A stretch of 64,000 nucleotides of DNA. It comes from Nymphaea colorata. Lineage: Eukaryota > Streptophyta > Magnoliopsida > Nymphaeales > Nymphaeaceae. Below the pieces are notes generated by a model. It had not been told where the DNA came from and searched no databases. It saw only the letters and a program-made list of their open reading frames with translations. The position numbers and the translations under genes are program-made. Each line of letters opens with the position of its first letter. Position 1 is the stretch's first letter. This document shows positions 1 through 11,356 of the stretch, one piece after another. The stretch covers positions 8,049,353 to 8,113,352 of the forward strand of contig NC_045141.1 in assembly GCF_008831285.2 (NCBI RefSeq), read 5' to 3'.

Positions 1-3000
1 ACATAACACCAAAAGTTAAGAGTGAGGATCCTATTGGTGGTGAACATGACAATCCTTGAGGGACAACCCATCTCATAGGTACTGCACAACCACCCATGGG
101 TAGGGCAGATGATACAGAGAAAGTAAAAGAACTCTTGTTTGATGGCTTTTAAGAGAGTAGTGCACTCGGAGAAGATGGTGTTTCTATTGTATCCTTTGTA
201 GGTCAAGGCGGGATTGGGAAAACAACTCTTGCAAAAATGGTTTTAGTGAAGTCAAAGAACAGTTTGGGAACCGAAGGTGGTGGGTTTGTGTTTCAGAGAA
301 GCCAAATCGTATGGCTTTGCTGCAAAAGATACTAAAGGAATCAGAAGGAGACTTAAGGGTAGTACTTCCTTCCCTTATTTGTGCACACGATTACAGAGTG
401 AGCTGTCAAAGAGCATGTTCTTGTTGGTCTTAGATGATGTATGGGAATTAGATGAGTGGTGGGGAGAGGTAGCAGGCATCCTGTTGGGATGTGCAAAGGA
501 GAGAAAGATTTTGGTCACCAGTGGAAAGGTAGAAGTCTCCAAAGGGATTGGTGCTAAAATGCATAAATTGCCACAAATGCCTTTCGATGAAAGTTGGAGC
601 TTGTTTGTGCGTGTGGCATTCAAAGAAGAACATGAATTGGAGAGTCACAATTTGAAAAATATTGGGGTGAAAATAGTGGACAAGTGTGGTGGGTTGCCAC
701 TTGTTGTCCAGACGGTGGGGTCCTTAATGTGTACAAAAAGGATGACGAAGGATGACTGGGAAAGCGTTGAGAAGAGTGAGATCTGGAAATGGAATATGCC
801 TGCCTCATCATCATCCTCTGAAATATCTGGTAGCATTCTTCCTGGTCCCATCCTGAGCTACGATGACTTGCCAAATTATTTGAAGAGTTGTTTTGTATAT
901 TGTTGCATTTATCCAAAGGATTATGAGATAGAAAGGGATACATTGGTCATGCAATGGATGGCGCATGGACTGATTGACCAAGATAAAGGCATTGATGTGG
1001 AAGTGACTGCTAACCAATGGATTAATGATTTGATAAATCGGTTCATGATTGAAGAAACTGAATATAAGCATCTCAAATTGCATGACATTTTGCATGACCT
1101 TGCCTTATATATAGGTGAAAAGGAATATAGCCATGCCTCTGCTACAAAGCACACCCACCATCTGTCATTACTTGGTGTCCATGATGCAGAAGCGCCCAAG
1201 CATAATGCCTCGGCAGCAGCAAGAAAGTTGCGCACATTGTTGTGCAATTCTGATTCCAATTCCAATTTTGATTCCTTGTTAGACTTTTCTCTGGTTTATA
1301 TTAAACACTTAACCACGAATTTCAAGTGGTTGAGGGTGTTGTCATTGGAGAGATTTGCGATGCATGAGCTGCCAAACTGCATTGAAGGCCTTTCACTTCT
1401 AAAATATCTCAATCTAAGCTGTTCTATTGTGAGTCGGTTGCCCAGTTCAATCGGCAGACTCTGCAACTAGCAAACATTGGATTTAAGTTACAGTACAATT
1501 GAAGAGTTGCCCAGGGAAATGGGTGAACTGCACAACTTGAGGTATCTTGAGCTGAAAGCTACAGAGAAATTGGAATTTATGGCAGAAGGCTTGGGGATGC
1601 TTAGCAATTTACAGACCTTGCATAGGTTTATAGTATGCGATGACAAGGGGGATACAAGAGGATGCAATATTAAGGAACTAAAAGACATGAACAAACTGAA
1701 GGGGGAATTGTCAATAGAAGGTTTGGGTGGGGAAGGGTGAAGAAATCGATGCAAAGCAAGCACAGTGAGGGTTTTGCTGGAGGCTTTGGAACCTCCACAT
1801 CACATAGAGAGGTTGGGAATTTGTGATTATGAAGGAGATAGGCCTGCGTGGTATTTGGACACCAACTATGTGGAGCTGCAGATGCTATGCCTTTGAACGT
1901 TGCCCAACCTTTTGTGCAACAGTGATAGGAATTAAATCATTGGAAGAATTAGAGGTCAGCGAATGCCCAACATTGTGTGAATTGCCGAGGATGCCTTTGC
2001 TGAAGTCCTTGAAGATTTGGAATTGTGATGGGCTCAACACAATTGGTGACTTGCCTGCCCTCAAGTCGTTGACTGTGTGCAGATGTGAAAGGCTGAAGAC
2101 TCTCGCTAACATGCCTGCATTGGAGTTGTTGGATGTGAGCCTTTGTCCTAGGCTAGAGCAAGTATCTGATTATCACATGCCAGCTTTAATGAGGTTTAAG
2201 CTGTGGGGCCTGGACATTTTCAAGCAGCACCCTACTCACCTTCCTTCACTTGAGGAACTGGTAGTACTGTATTTGCCCAACTGGGATTCAACATTTACTT
2301 CTATGCCATGCTTAAGAGAGGCGCTCTTTTACAAATGTCCAAAGATGCAGACAGAAGGCTGGATTTATGCTCTATCGGAGCTGGCAGGGCATGAGGGTCG
2401 AGCGACTCAGCTCCAAAGGCTGTCAGTGTGGAATTGCCCAAGTGCAAGATTGGGATGGAAATTGCTTGAGCAACTACCTAACCTCATTGAGTTGGGATTG
2501 GATTCAGAATCAGCAGTACTACTTCCATCGCCATTGCCATCACAGATATCGACATTTCTACCGTCCCTCAAGACTCTGCAATTGAGAGACAACACGAATG
2601 TTGATAAGAAGGTCAAATGGGGAAGGTGCATCAGTGGGTGTGGGGTCCCTCTCAACAGGACTACTTGAGTCTCTCTTGTTTCACTGAGGACATCAGCCAC
2701 TGGCAATGCCTCCCGAAACTGAGAAACCTAAGCCTTTATGGCTTCCCCAATCTGAAGTCTCTGGTGGACGTGAGTAATATTCCTCCCCAACAACAACAAA
2801 ATGAAACATGTCTTTCTGTGAGCTCATCATCAGCTTGGGAGGCCACTGGCAATGCCTCCCCAAACTGAGAGGCCTTACACTTTTTTGCTTCCCCAATCTC
2901 AAGTCTCTGGTGGACATCAATAATATTACTCCCCAACAACAACAAAATGAAACAACATGTGCTGCGGATGCACAGCAACAGATTGCCTACCTCTCCAACC

Positions 3001-3055
3001 TTCAAGAGTTGATGATTTGGAACGTCGAGCACTCCATCTGCAGGAGTTAAGCGAC
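1..3055 (+). pseudogene. CC-NBS-LRR (CNL) resistance gene relic 1, 5' end outside window
   Basis: This is a relic of an intracellular immune receptor; family members bind nucleotide with the NB-ARC domain and sense pathogen effectors partly through C-terminal LRRs. Visible in order: P-loop GQGGIGKTT (201-227), RRWWVCVSEKP (RNBS-A), kinase-2 LLVLDDVWEL (about 421-450), CGGLPLVV (about 690-711), CFVYCCIYPKDYEIE (RNBS-D, about 885-930), an LHD variant of MHD (about 1080), then LRRs to about 3050. The W ending LLVLDDVW is typical of non-TIR NBS-LRRs. Damage: TAA at 150-152 ahead of the P-loop, a one-base loss near 241-246, a second shift near 370, a TAG at 1468-1470 where the paralogue context expects LQTL, a deletion near 1740, a shift near 1880-1900, and a frame-breaking duplication at 2691. 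The coiled-coil exon lies to the left of the window. The closest relative seen is the copy at 23361-26493. Very likely non-functional. Confidence 0.93.
2691..2985 (+). repeat. 146-bp tandem duplication of the last LRR coding segment
   Basis: The segment encoding WQCLPKLR, FPNLKSLVD and a PQQQQNE run occurs twice, beginning near 2691 and 2837 (offset 146 bp). Because 146 is not a multiple of three, the second copy lies in another frame and the first reading ends at 2868. Related single copies occur at 18418-18503 and 19720-20027, so the unit is the normal 3' end of this gene family. Confidence 0.85.
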
Positions 3056-3530
3056 CATCTTAGGGGAAAGATTAACCATCAATGGGTAATGTTACTGAAA
3101 ATCGGTGACAAATTGTAATTAATTATTTTCGTTAAATATGTGTGTTTGCATTTTGTTGCCTCTTGTTTGATTTGGGTCCGGAAAATTGAAGTGTTGTTAA
3201 ACTGAACTGGGTTACCTTTTAAGCATCAACCGAGTCTTGTCTAGCTGTTTTAACTTACTCAAAACGGTGACATCTCTCTCATTTGATTTTTTTTTTTTGT
3301 AATTGAAAACAATGAATTTTTAAGTTTTGTAAAGTGTAAGATTCTAAGAAATCACACCAAGATGTCCAAACGAGGCTTTTGGCATCGGTTGTTTTATAAG
3401 CTGGGCTCTGTCCAGCTACCAAGTCTCAAACCTGACTCGGCCCAGCCATCAACATCCAAGCAAAAATGAAAACAAAAAAAGTCAACTTTGTAGACAGCAG
3501 TATGGACCACAATATATAATTGGCAAACAA
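3056..3530. other. 3' flank shared with CNL relic 2
   Basis: No gene is visible here. Blocks such as AAGCGACCATCTT, ATGTTACTGAAAAT and TTTTGGCATCGGTTG recur in the same order after CNL relic 2 (26640-27430). The duplicated unit therefore extended at least 350 bp past the coding end. The flank is AT-rich with a T9-T10 run near 3290. Confidence 0.75.
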
Positions 3531-3807
3531 TGTGGTGCCTATGTCACCAGGGTGTGGCAATCCTGGTGATGCACCCGCATCGACCTGGGTGTGGGTGCGG
3601 GTGCGACCCAGATTCGCACCCAACCCACACCCTATTTATTCCAGTGTTTTTTTTAGTTTTTTATCAAATTCGATATTATTAATATATTATAATGATAAAT
3701 TAATATTAATAATAAATACCCTCACCGCACCGCAATTTTTTGAGATGTATTGCACTGGCATCTGCACCCGCACCCACACCCCATGCACCGGTGACATAGT
3801 GTGGTGT
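3531..3807. mobile_element. hAT-like MITE, 261 bp, with 8-bp target duplication
   Basis: The element spans 3539-3799. It begins CTATGTCACC and ends GGTGACATAG, a perfect 10-bp terminal inverted repeat. It is flanked by TGTGGTGC (3531-3538) and TGTGGTGT (3800-3807), an 8-bp duplication with one mismatch. Subterminal arms are rich in GGTGTGGGTGCGGGTG-type sequence and its complement; the centre is AT-rich. There is no transposase. The 8-bp duplication length is that of the hAT superfamily; assignment to hAT is inference. Confidence 0.8.
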
Positions 3808-4031
3808 ATTGCATGAACTTTATTTTCGTCAGAAAGAAAAAACATTTAAATTTGATCAAGATAAACTTCTGGGTCAAAATCAGCAGCATCTGACCCAACT
3901 ATTCCACACCCTTCACACACTTATCAACAAAGATTCCAAAGTTGAAGCTTTTCTCTCCTCTTTTCCTTTAATTTCTACAACTTGCTGTCCTTATGTTGGC
4001 AATCATATTGCAAATGAGTCGAGTTCTACTG

Positions 4032-4032
<1 letters not shown>

Positions 4033-4120
<88 letters not shown>
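4033..4120. repeat. (TA)44 microsatellite
   Basis: An uninterrupted TA dinucleotide run of 88 bases. It creates spurious Tyr-Ile open frames on both strands. Expected to be highly length-polymorphic and able to extrude cruciforms. Confidence 0.98.
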
Positions 4121-4122
<2 letters not shown>

Positions 4123-4739
4123 CCACAGCAACAATACATTTTACCACTGTGCCAAACATGTTGGACTTCTTCTTTTAAACCCTCGACTGCAGCCTTCTGT
4201 GCATGAAACCAAGAAAGCCAACATGAAAAAAAAATAGCTATAAAGACTAGCAACAGAACCTAACCTGACCATGTAATTAGTCTGAACCAACCTTGGCAGC
4301 CTGTAGGAGCACTTGGGCTCACCACAGTCCAATTTAAGGAGTGGGCAGGATACGTACTATCCACCAATTTTGTAGAACTGAAGTTTACCAGTTTTTACAT
4401 TTACCTCTATACCTTTCCTCATCGCTACTCGATGTGGCATGATGAATTCTGGTGAAATCTATTAGTGGAGAGGACTATGGTATCATAGCGGATCAGCTGA
4501 AGCTTTCAGTGGCCGAGGTTAGGGAGTTGGGTGAGGCTAGGCTAGCACTGCCGAGCAAGGCTTTAGCCATGGTCAGGTGAATTCAACTATCTAATCAGGC
4601 TGACAAACTTGTTAGTAACAGTAGAGATCTCAAGGATCTAAGCTCTAGGTCAATTTGGGAAACCACAAGGCAGAAGGGTAGTCAAGAAGGCTGGGGAAAG
4701 GGTATATGAAACAAACACATCCCAGCATGAGCAAGTTGG

Positions 4740-5870
4740 ATTACCTACATCACCAGCCACATGAGATTGAACACTCAAGACAGATTAAAAAGGCACGGAG
4801 TTCTTTTGGAAAACAGATGCCATTTATGCAAAAGGGAGAAGGAGAACGATGTGCATGTCATGTTCAAGTGTTCAGTTGTGCAAAAGGTGTGGAGAAAGGC
4901 TATTGCTAGCTTTGGCAGGAGTAGGCTCCCATGGCAGAGTATAGAAAAGGAATTTCAGCTTTGGAGTATGGTGTCTTTCAAGGTGAAATGGCTTAGGAAA
5001 TGTTGGATATTGCTCTTCCCAATCACGTTATGGAAGCTATGTTGGTTTAGGAATAAAGTGGCGCATGAGAGAATGACCACAGTTACGACTGAACATATTT
5101 TCTCTGCTATTTGGCGCTCAGCTAAGGAGGCCTTTCATAGTTTGCAGCTGGAGGATGACGAACGTAAGGCAATGTCCACTTGGTTGCTGACTGGAATCCT
5201 CTGTGAGGGCTGGCTCTCAAGCTTAAACATGGACACTAATGTGCTTCAAATTGCCACATATAAGAAGGGTATTAAAACCATGGTGATAGGCATGTGGAGA
5301 TTGAGAGGTATGGAATCCAGTGAGGCCATACTTACTGAAGCTCAATCTAGGGAGGATGATGCTGAATTACACGTGCTTAATGCTTGGCTGCAATCTATGG
5401 CGAGAGTCAATGGTAGTTTTGGGATCATATCAAACAATGAAGGATGGAAACGTAGACTAAGAGCGATGCTGGAAGGCAGGAGGCCGATTAATCAGAAATG
5501 GCAACACTTGAGGGTGACCACCCAACAGTTAAGAGTTCTTAGCCAACTGCCTACTTTAGAGGCTGGGGACCTGATGTGTCAGTATGGGGAAAGTGATGGG
5601 AGGGATGATGGTGGATAATGTTTCAAAAGCTTTTCAAATACTGTTTTCTGGTTTACTCTTATGTCTATTATCAGGAGCTAAAATGCTGGTTGGATTTTTT
5701 GGCCTTCTGGTGGCGGTTTTGGGGCTGCTGGGCTATGCTTGCCTGGGTTTTTTTCTCCTGTTCTGGCTGATGCTCAGCTTTGTGTAAATCTTTCTTTCGT
5801 CCTGCACATATCTTATTTTTTTTGTAACAAAAGGAAGGGAGCCTACCTCCCAGCAGCCATTTATTGGCAC
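4740..5870 (+). mobile_element. LINE-type retrotransposon, 3' fragment with zf-RVT domain
   Basis: The open frame 4761-5618 begins with RLNTQDRLKRHGV, then CHLCKREKENDVHVMFKC, the Cys-x2-Cys...His-x4-Cys zinc-binding module (zf-RVT) found C-terminal to reverse transcriptase in plant LINEs, followed by VWRKA and a W-rich tail. A hydrophobic stretch (about 5640-5787) and an AT-rich 3' end with TTTTTTTGTAACAAAAGG follow, as is common in plant LINE 3' ends. Endonuclease and reverse transcriptase are absent, consistent with 5' truncation during target-primed reverse transcription. I did not see a clear poly(A) tail or target duplication, so the limits are approximate. Not a host gene. Confidence 0.8.
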
Positions 5871-7937
5871 TCGATGCACTTGCAGAAGCAGCCATGTCTA
5901 ATCTGTTCCAGTCTATAACCAATTTGTTGAAAGACAAAATGGACCGCATCCAGAATGCCAAAACCATATTCATTAAAATGAATCATCAAATATTTTTTTC
6001 CCGTAACCTAACCTTGTAGATATGATCTTAAGAGTGGTTTGGTGAAAAAATTGTGTTAAGTGACTTATGCGAAAAAAATTGTGTTAAGTGTCTTGTAAAC
6101 TACCGCTGCCTCTAAATCATCCTACAGCCTTTCAACCTTCACAGCCTCCATTGTAGCCCAAGCCCTCAATTATTTTTTTTTTCACCACCATCTCTGCCTG
6201 TCCAATAGTGTTCCTTATAATTACCTGATCTCTATTGGTCACAAATAAGAAGTATCACAATACAATAAAACATCATTTTGTATTTAATGAAAAAGATAAT
6301 AGCCCTAAGTGACGCTTTACATTCCATATTTTTTGTTAGTTTGTATATGGTATTATAAAAGGAAATAGATGAAAATGAAGTTGCAAAAAAAATAATATGA
6401 AAAATACGACCTGCAAATTTTTCTAAACTGAAAAAAAAAATAACTTTAACGTTATTGTCATGTTAAATATAATCTAAATTTAAGCATTAGAGTAAAATTA
6501 GGTCCTGCACAATGATAAGAAAATGAAAACATGAATATATTTTTGTCATTATTTAAAGCTATCAATCTGTAAAAATTATTTTGTTCCAAATTTGAAAGAA
6601 TGTTAAAAAATGAAGTATAAGAAAGAACCATGAATTTTCTAGCTGAGTACCATCAAGCATTCAATTTGTTTCTTTTTTTATTAAATAAAAAATTAAGTTA
6701 AGTACAATATTTGTTTTTAGAAATAGACATGGAGCACTATTGAAATTTAATCAAATATTTTTTCTTAGATAATAAGTTCGAGTATTAAGGGCATTATTGT
6801 AAATCAATTTAAATGGCCTTTTTTTCCTTTCTTTTATATCCAAATAAGCTTTTAAAATAATCTTTTTCCTTGTCTTCTTCTTTTCTTTCCTTTCCCTATC
6901 AATTTTCTTTAATTTTTTTTCCTTTCTTGTCCTTTCCATCCATTAAAAATTTCTTCATGTTTACCTCCATCCAAACATGGCTTAAAAGAGAAGGCTGAAG
7001 AACCCATTGGTGGCACTACTCCAAGACCTAAACCACTCTATTCGTCCAGCTAGGCTTTGTTTGGACCTTCCCTTCTACCCATATATTTAGTAGTCATAGT
7101 TATAGGAAAATGATCTAGTCATTAAATCTAGGGAACAAAAAAATCATTTCAGCCCAGACTTTAATGCTGCCTATTGCAAGCCTTGCCAACCTGGTTATAT
7201 GCGCCATACTAGTGCATGAATTTTCATCCACTAGTATAGTTAATGACTAAAATACCTTAGTTAAAACTAAACAAGAAAATTTTTTGTGAAGTCAAAATTA
7301 GAAATAAAAAATAAACATTTTTTAATAAATTACCAAAATGTCCTTCTCTCCTTTACTGCATACCATCCACACGACACACACAACTTTCTCTCGAAGCCTT
7401 GTTGCTAAAGTTGGCACTGGGCTGGCACAGCCAGTTCACTCTTGGCTGCTAAAATTGCTTTGTTAACTTCTTCCTGAGGCATACAAACATGCTACAATAA
7501 GTGGATGCAGCCAAGGGTTGAGAAGGGCATGGGCCCATATGAAGTCTGGACCATCAGATTGTCTCTTTGAACGCCTATGATGGCTCTTGTTAAGTGTGGC
7601 AGTAGCTGAAAGTTCAAGGGTAGAGAGATAGATGCAGGTCAAGAAGGGATGACATCAACCCACTTCCCTTAAAATGGGCCTTCTTCTGAAGGCCCAATGA
7701 GTGGGCCTCTAACCCTCTAGGTCCCAAGTATGGTGCTGTAATCCATGGTAGAAGGCCTGCCAATGTCATCACGTTGCCAAATAACATCTTCATGATAGTC
7801 GACAAGTAGTGATTGCCTTGGCTAGAGTGAGGCGCGAAGACACCTGAAGGATGCTTAGATGGGGCATTGACCATTACTTCAATCTCATATGCTTGCTAGT
7901 AGTGGTTGAAGCTGCCAACATGTAAGGCCATGAGGAC
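5871..7937. other. AT-rich intergenic DNA, no gene seen
   Basis: Long A/T runs and short, unrelated frames. A lysine-rich frame on the minus strand near 6750-6940 is simply a TTTTCTTTCC-type pyrimidine tract read backwards. Nothing recognisable. Confidence 0.6.
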
Positions 7938-8017
7938 CATAGGTGCTGGGGCGGAGTAAGGAATATTTCATGCGGAGGGCCAAATTAAAATTTTTAAATT
8001 TTGACAGGGGCCGAAAT

Positions 8018-8395
8018 TGTCACGGGCTGACAACTTCAATCCATGTGGCACGTCAAGAACCTATTTTGAATCAGCCGTCAAACCATCGAAAGGGCCCAAA
8101 GAGCATTCAGGAGCAAAGTGCATAAAGAACACACATGTTAATAAAGAAACTTGCAATGTATTTCTTGAGAAATGCTTAGTACATCACGTGAGAGGTAAGA
8201 AAGCAGAATGATCTCAACTTGCTTACATAGGATGGCTGAAGCCGCATACAAGGATTCCCATGCCGACCACCCGAAACATAAAATCCACAAGCATGACACT
8301 TAGACAGGTGGGAGGGTACTCCCTTACAAATGAACAAGCAAAAGCGAAAAACTTAACATAAGCAAAGGAAGTACAACTCTACACACAAGGGAACA
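8018..8395 (-). repeat. 3' LTR of chromovirus A
   Basis: Ends in the canonical TG...CA. It differs from the partner LTR at 12458-12832 by scattered substitutions and small indels, which would allow dating. Confidence 0.93.
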
Positions 8396-8409
8396 TGCTC
8401 CCTCCTTCA
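8396..8409 (-). promoter_or_regulatory. Polypurine tract of chromovirus A
   Basis: In element sense GAAGGAGGGAGCA lies immediately before the 3' LTR, the expected plus-strand primer. Confidence 0.75.
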
Positions 8410-8411
8410 AA

Positions 8412-8610
8412 TCATGTGCCGTCCTCGGCGCCAGCTGCTTCATGGTAGGTTTTGATTTCCAACGAGTAGCATTGCTTCATGCAGAAGGCATACTTCCACG
8501 TTGGGTTCTGCTTACCTATCCACTTCACTTGGTACTTCTTCCGCTCACCTAGATAGTTTGTTTTGTGCTGAAGAATTTCTTCCATCTGTCGGTCCACCGC
8601 TCGCTTGATC
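8412..8610 (-). pseudogene. Chromodomain at the integrase C-terminus (element A)
   Basis: The frame 8412-8597 reads EEILQHKTNYLGERKKYQ then VKWIGKQNPTWK. This matches the chromodomain pattern (VEEIL..R......YLVKWKG.....TWE) that chromoviruses carry after integrase. In the family it is thought to steer integration toward particular chromatin. The usual TWE glutamate is lysine here. It terminates just before the polypurine tract, as expected for the pol end. Confidence 0.85.
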
Positions 8611-9166
8611 GATGGGGCTCATTGCATGATGGGGTCTCGTTCTGGGATGCTTCTATCTGGGTCTTTCTCATCAAAATAGAAGGGCTTCAGGTTACAAACA
8701 TGAAACACTAAATGTACCTTGAAGTCCGGCGGCAAGTCTAGCTTGTAGTCTAGCTTCCCGATTCTCTTTAGCACTGTAAAGGGTCCTTGATAGTTGCAGA
8801 TTAATGACTTGTGTCAGCCATAGAAGATGCCCGTCCGGTCTGGATAAAGCTTCACTATGACTTCATCACTAACTCGGAATTCCATTGGCCTTCGAGTCTG
8901 ATCTACTAATTTCTTCATCTTTTTGGTGGCCTTATGTAAGAATGCATTAGCCAACTCCATCTGCTTCTGCTAGTCACAGACAAACTGGTAGGAAAAGTAG
9001 GCCGTCCCTTCTCTTGAGTTGCAAGGGTATGACACATCAACGGTTGTTGTCTAGTGGCTATCTCAAAATTGTAACAAAATTGGGCTACATCAAATAACTT
9101 TACCCAATTCTTTTGATTTGCATTGACATAGTGTCGAAGGTATGTTTCAAATAAGTTGTTGATCCA

Positions 9167-9815
9167 TTAAGTTTGGCTGTTAATTTGCAGATGGAAACTT
9201 GTTGAGAATAAAATCTGAACCCAACAAATGAAATACATGAGCCAAAACTTTCTTGTGAAGTGGGCGTCACGATCACTTACGATGCTTTTCGGCACCCCCC
9301 AATGTTTCACTATGTGCTTCACAAATAACTCTGTCATCATCTCCGTGAGACATTCCTTAGAGGCTGGGATGAAGGTCACATATTTCGAGAATCCATCCAC
9401 AACCATAAGGATGGAGCTGAAGCCATCAACTTTGGGTAAGCTGACGATGAAGTTCATAGAAAGGCATTCCCATGGACATTCTGGAATAGGAAGAGACTCC
9501 AAGAGGCCGACAGTCTTCCAATTTGTTCCCTTATCCTGTTGGCAAATCAAGCAAGTCTTTACGTATGCATCGATGTCATCTCTCATTTGTGGCCAGTACA
9601 CATTCAAGGAGCACCAATGTCCGCTCCTGGCCAAGACAGTTTGCCCATAACGAGTCATGACATTCCTTCAGCAACTCTTGCCAAAGGTTCCCCCATCTAG
9701 GCATGAGCACACCTCTGCCTTTTGAAATTAGAAGTTCATCCTGCAAGCAGAATTGTTGCGTCTTTCCCACCTCAGTAGCCATGACCAAGTGCTTGGCCAC
9801 AGGGTCCTGCTTCAT
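9167..9815 (-). pseudogene. Integrase zinc-binding and catalytic core (element A)
   Basis: In the two minus-strand frames: the HxxxH...CxxC-type region ending CLICQQDKGT, then CLSMNFIVSLPKVDGF and MVVDGFSKYVTFIP around the first catalytic acidic position (the usual MDFI aspartate reads as Asn here), then GVPKSIVSDRDAHF with the second aspartate. The frame ends near the region expected to hold the glutamate (SFHLQINSQT in place of the usual HPQTDGQT). The enzyme family joins element cDNA to host DNA. A shift separates the zinc and core parts, and key residues are altered, so it is inactive. Confidence 0.88.
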
Positions 9816-10048
9816 GCCTTCTCAAATCCGCTCGAGAAGAGCACTTTCAAGCAATGTTTCAGATGATGTCGTCCGAGTTGCCGCCAGCTCTGCCTTTTAA
9901 CTTAGCGCATCGGCTATGATGTTCATCATTCCTACCTTGTACTTCAAGGCAAAGTCAAATTCCACAAAGAATTCCTGCCATTGGGCCTGCTTTGGGGTCA
10001 ACTTTTTTTTAGTCTGGAAGTAGGTTGTGGTTATGTTATCAGTCTTCA

Positions 10049-10600
10049 TCACAAACTGAGCTCCCAACACTTATGTCTCCACATAAGAAGGCAGTGGATA
10101 ATGGTCGTCATTTCTCTTTCGTGCATGGAGTACCGACGTACCGCATCTTTGAGCTTCTTGCTTTCATAGGCATCTAGAAGACCTTCCAACATCAACACTC
10201 TTCCAATCACAATATTGGAAGCATCAGTGTGAACTTCAAATTTCCTTGTATGGTCGGGTAACCTGAGCATAGGCTCTTGCGTTAGGGCCCTTTTTAATTG
10301 ATCAAAGACATCTTCTTCAAGTTTCTCGCAAGCCTAAGTTCAGTTCTTCTTTAGCAAGTCAGTGAGAGGTGCAACTATCAAAGAATACCTCTCAATGAAT
10401 CACCGATAGTAGTTCACCAAGCCAAGAAAAGAACGTAACTCCGGTACATTTCCTGGCGTTTTCCATTCTTAAATGGCTCTCACTTTTTCTTTGTGCATCT
10501 GTATCTGGCCTTTTCCCACAATGAGACCGAGAAAACTAATTTCTTACTGGCCAAATAGGCACTCCTCACGCTTCGATATGGTGCCATTGCTGGGGGGCCA
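10049..10600 (-). pseudogene. RT C-terminal end and RNase H remnant (element A)
   Basis: In element sense the region reads FLGLIVG, FLGLVNYYR (RT connection) and then FEVHTDASN, the RNase H motif, followed by YSMHEREM and ending near WELSL. Stops interrupt the connection. The palm domain with the catalytic YxDD motif is absent: protease-RT linker sequence at about 10620 passes directly into the KREECLFG segment that normally follows the palm. The ablated stretch would be several hundred bases. Confidence 0.85.
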
Positions 10601-10635
10601 TTGCTGGGGGCTTGGCATTAGGAATCAGATCAGTT

Positions 10636-11269
10636 CTACGACATGATCCACCTCACGTCGAGGTGGCAGCCATCTTGGGAACTCTGCGGCATTGTCCATG
10701 TGAATTTCTCTAAGACAGGTGCAAGAATCTCTGGGACCAACCAAACGGAGTTTTTAGGTACTTTCCTGATTGCCACCAAGCACGTGTCATGCTTCAGTTG
10801 AAGAGCAAATAACAAAACAGCCTTGCCCTTATCCTTCTGTATTGATATCGCTGGGACCATGCAAGGAGACTTCTCATCCATAATACTGATACTGCAAGAG
10901 TGTGGCATCAGGACCATCTTTGCTGCGGTAAGGAGCTCCTTGCCTAGGATCATCCATCAGGACCACCAAGAAGTTGGCTATTCCTAACCAACTCTCAATC
11001 TTCACGACCGCATCTCGGGACACTCCGCGGATGGGGTTTGCCTCTAAGTTCACCGCTTTCATGTGTAACTCTTCCTTCTCAAGGGTGAAACCCAATCTCC
11101 TTGCCTCCTTATCTGGGACGAAGTTGTGTGTGGCACCTGTGTCTACCATAGCCAGCGTAGGCTTTCCATTTATCAGATTGTCTAGGTACATGAGTCCATT
11201 GAAAGGTGTCGATGTCACCTGCGCTTTTTCTTCCCTTTTCAAAGTGTTCAAAAGTTGAAGTGCACCCAT
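10636..11269 (-). pseudogene. Aspartic protease and linker (element A)
   Basis: The frame 10874-11269 contains LAMVDTGATHNFV, the D-T/S-G active-site motif of retropepsins, after a KAQVTSTPFNGLMYLD lead-in. The frame continues with a shift into 10636-10953, ending in the LPP-R-x-VDH region that links protease to RT. Retropepsins cut the Gag-Pol polyprotein. One frame break is visible at about 10880-10950. Confidence 0.87.
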
Positions 11270-11356
11270 CTTTGGTCCTTCTCATTCTTCACCTTATACC
11301 GCATTAGCAGATTGTCTTGAAGTATTCACTTCATTTTCTTTTGTTAGGCACTTTGG

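Noticed and set aside
375-1265. Several antisense frames within CNL relic 1, and likewise 23744-25583 in relic 2
   Set aside because: Shadows of the sense NB-ARC/LRR coding sequence; no domain of their own.
3809-4253. Open frames of 63-142 codons across the TA repeat on both strands
   Set aside because: They are Tyr-Ile translation of a dinucleotide repeat.
6751-6939. Lysine-rich minus-strand frame
   Set aside because: Pyrimidine tract on the plus strand; no protein pattern.
7943-8211. Short plus-strand frames over the left MITE/LTR boundary, echoed at 12457-12648
   Set aside because: Read-through of LTR sequence; they occur in both LTRs because the LTRs are repeats.
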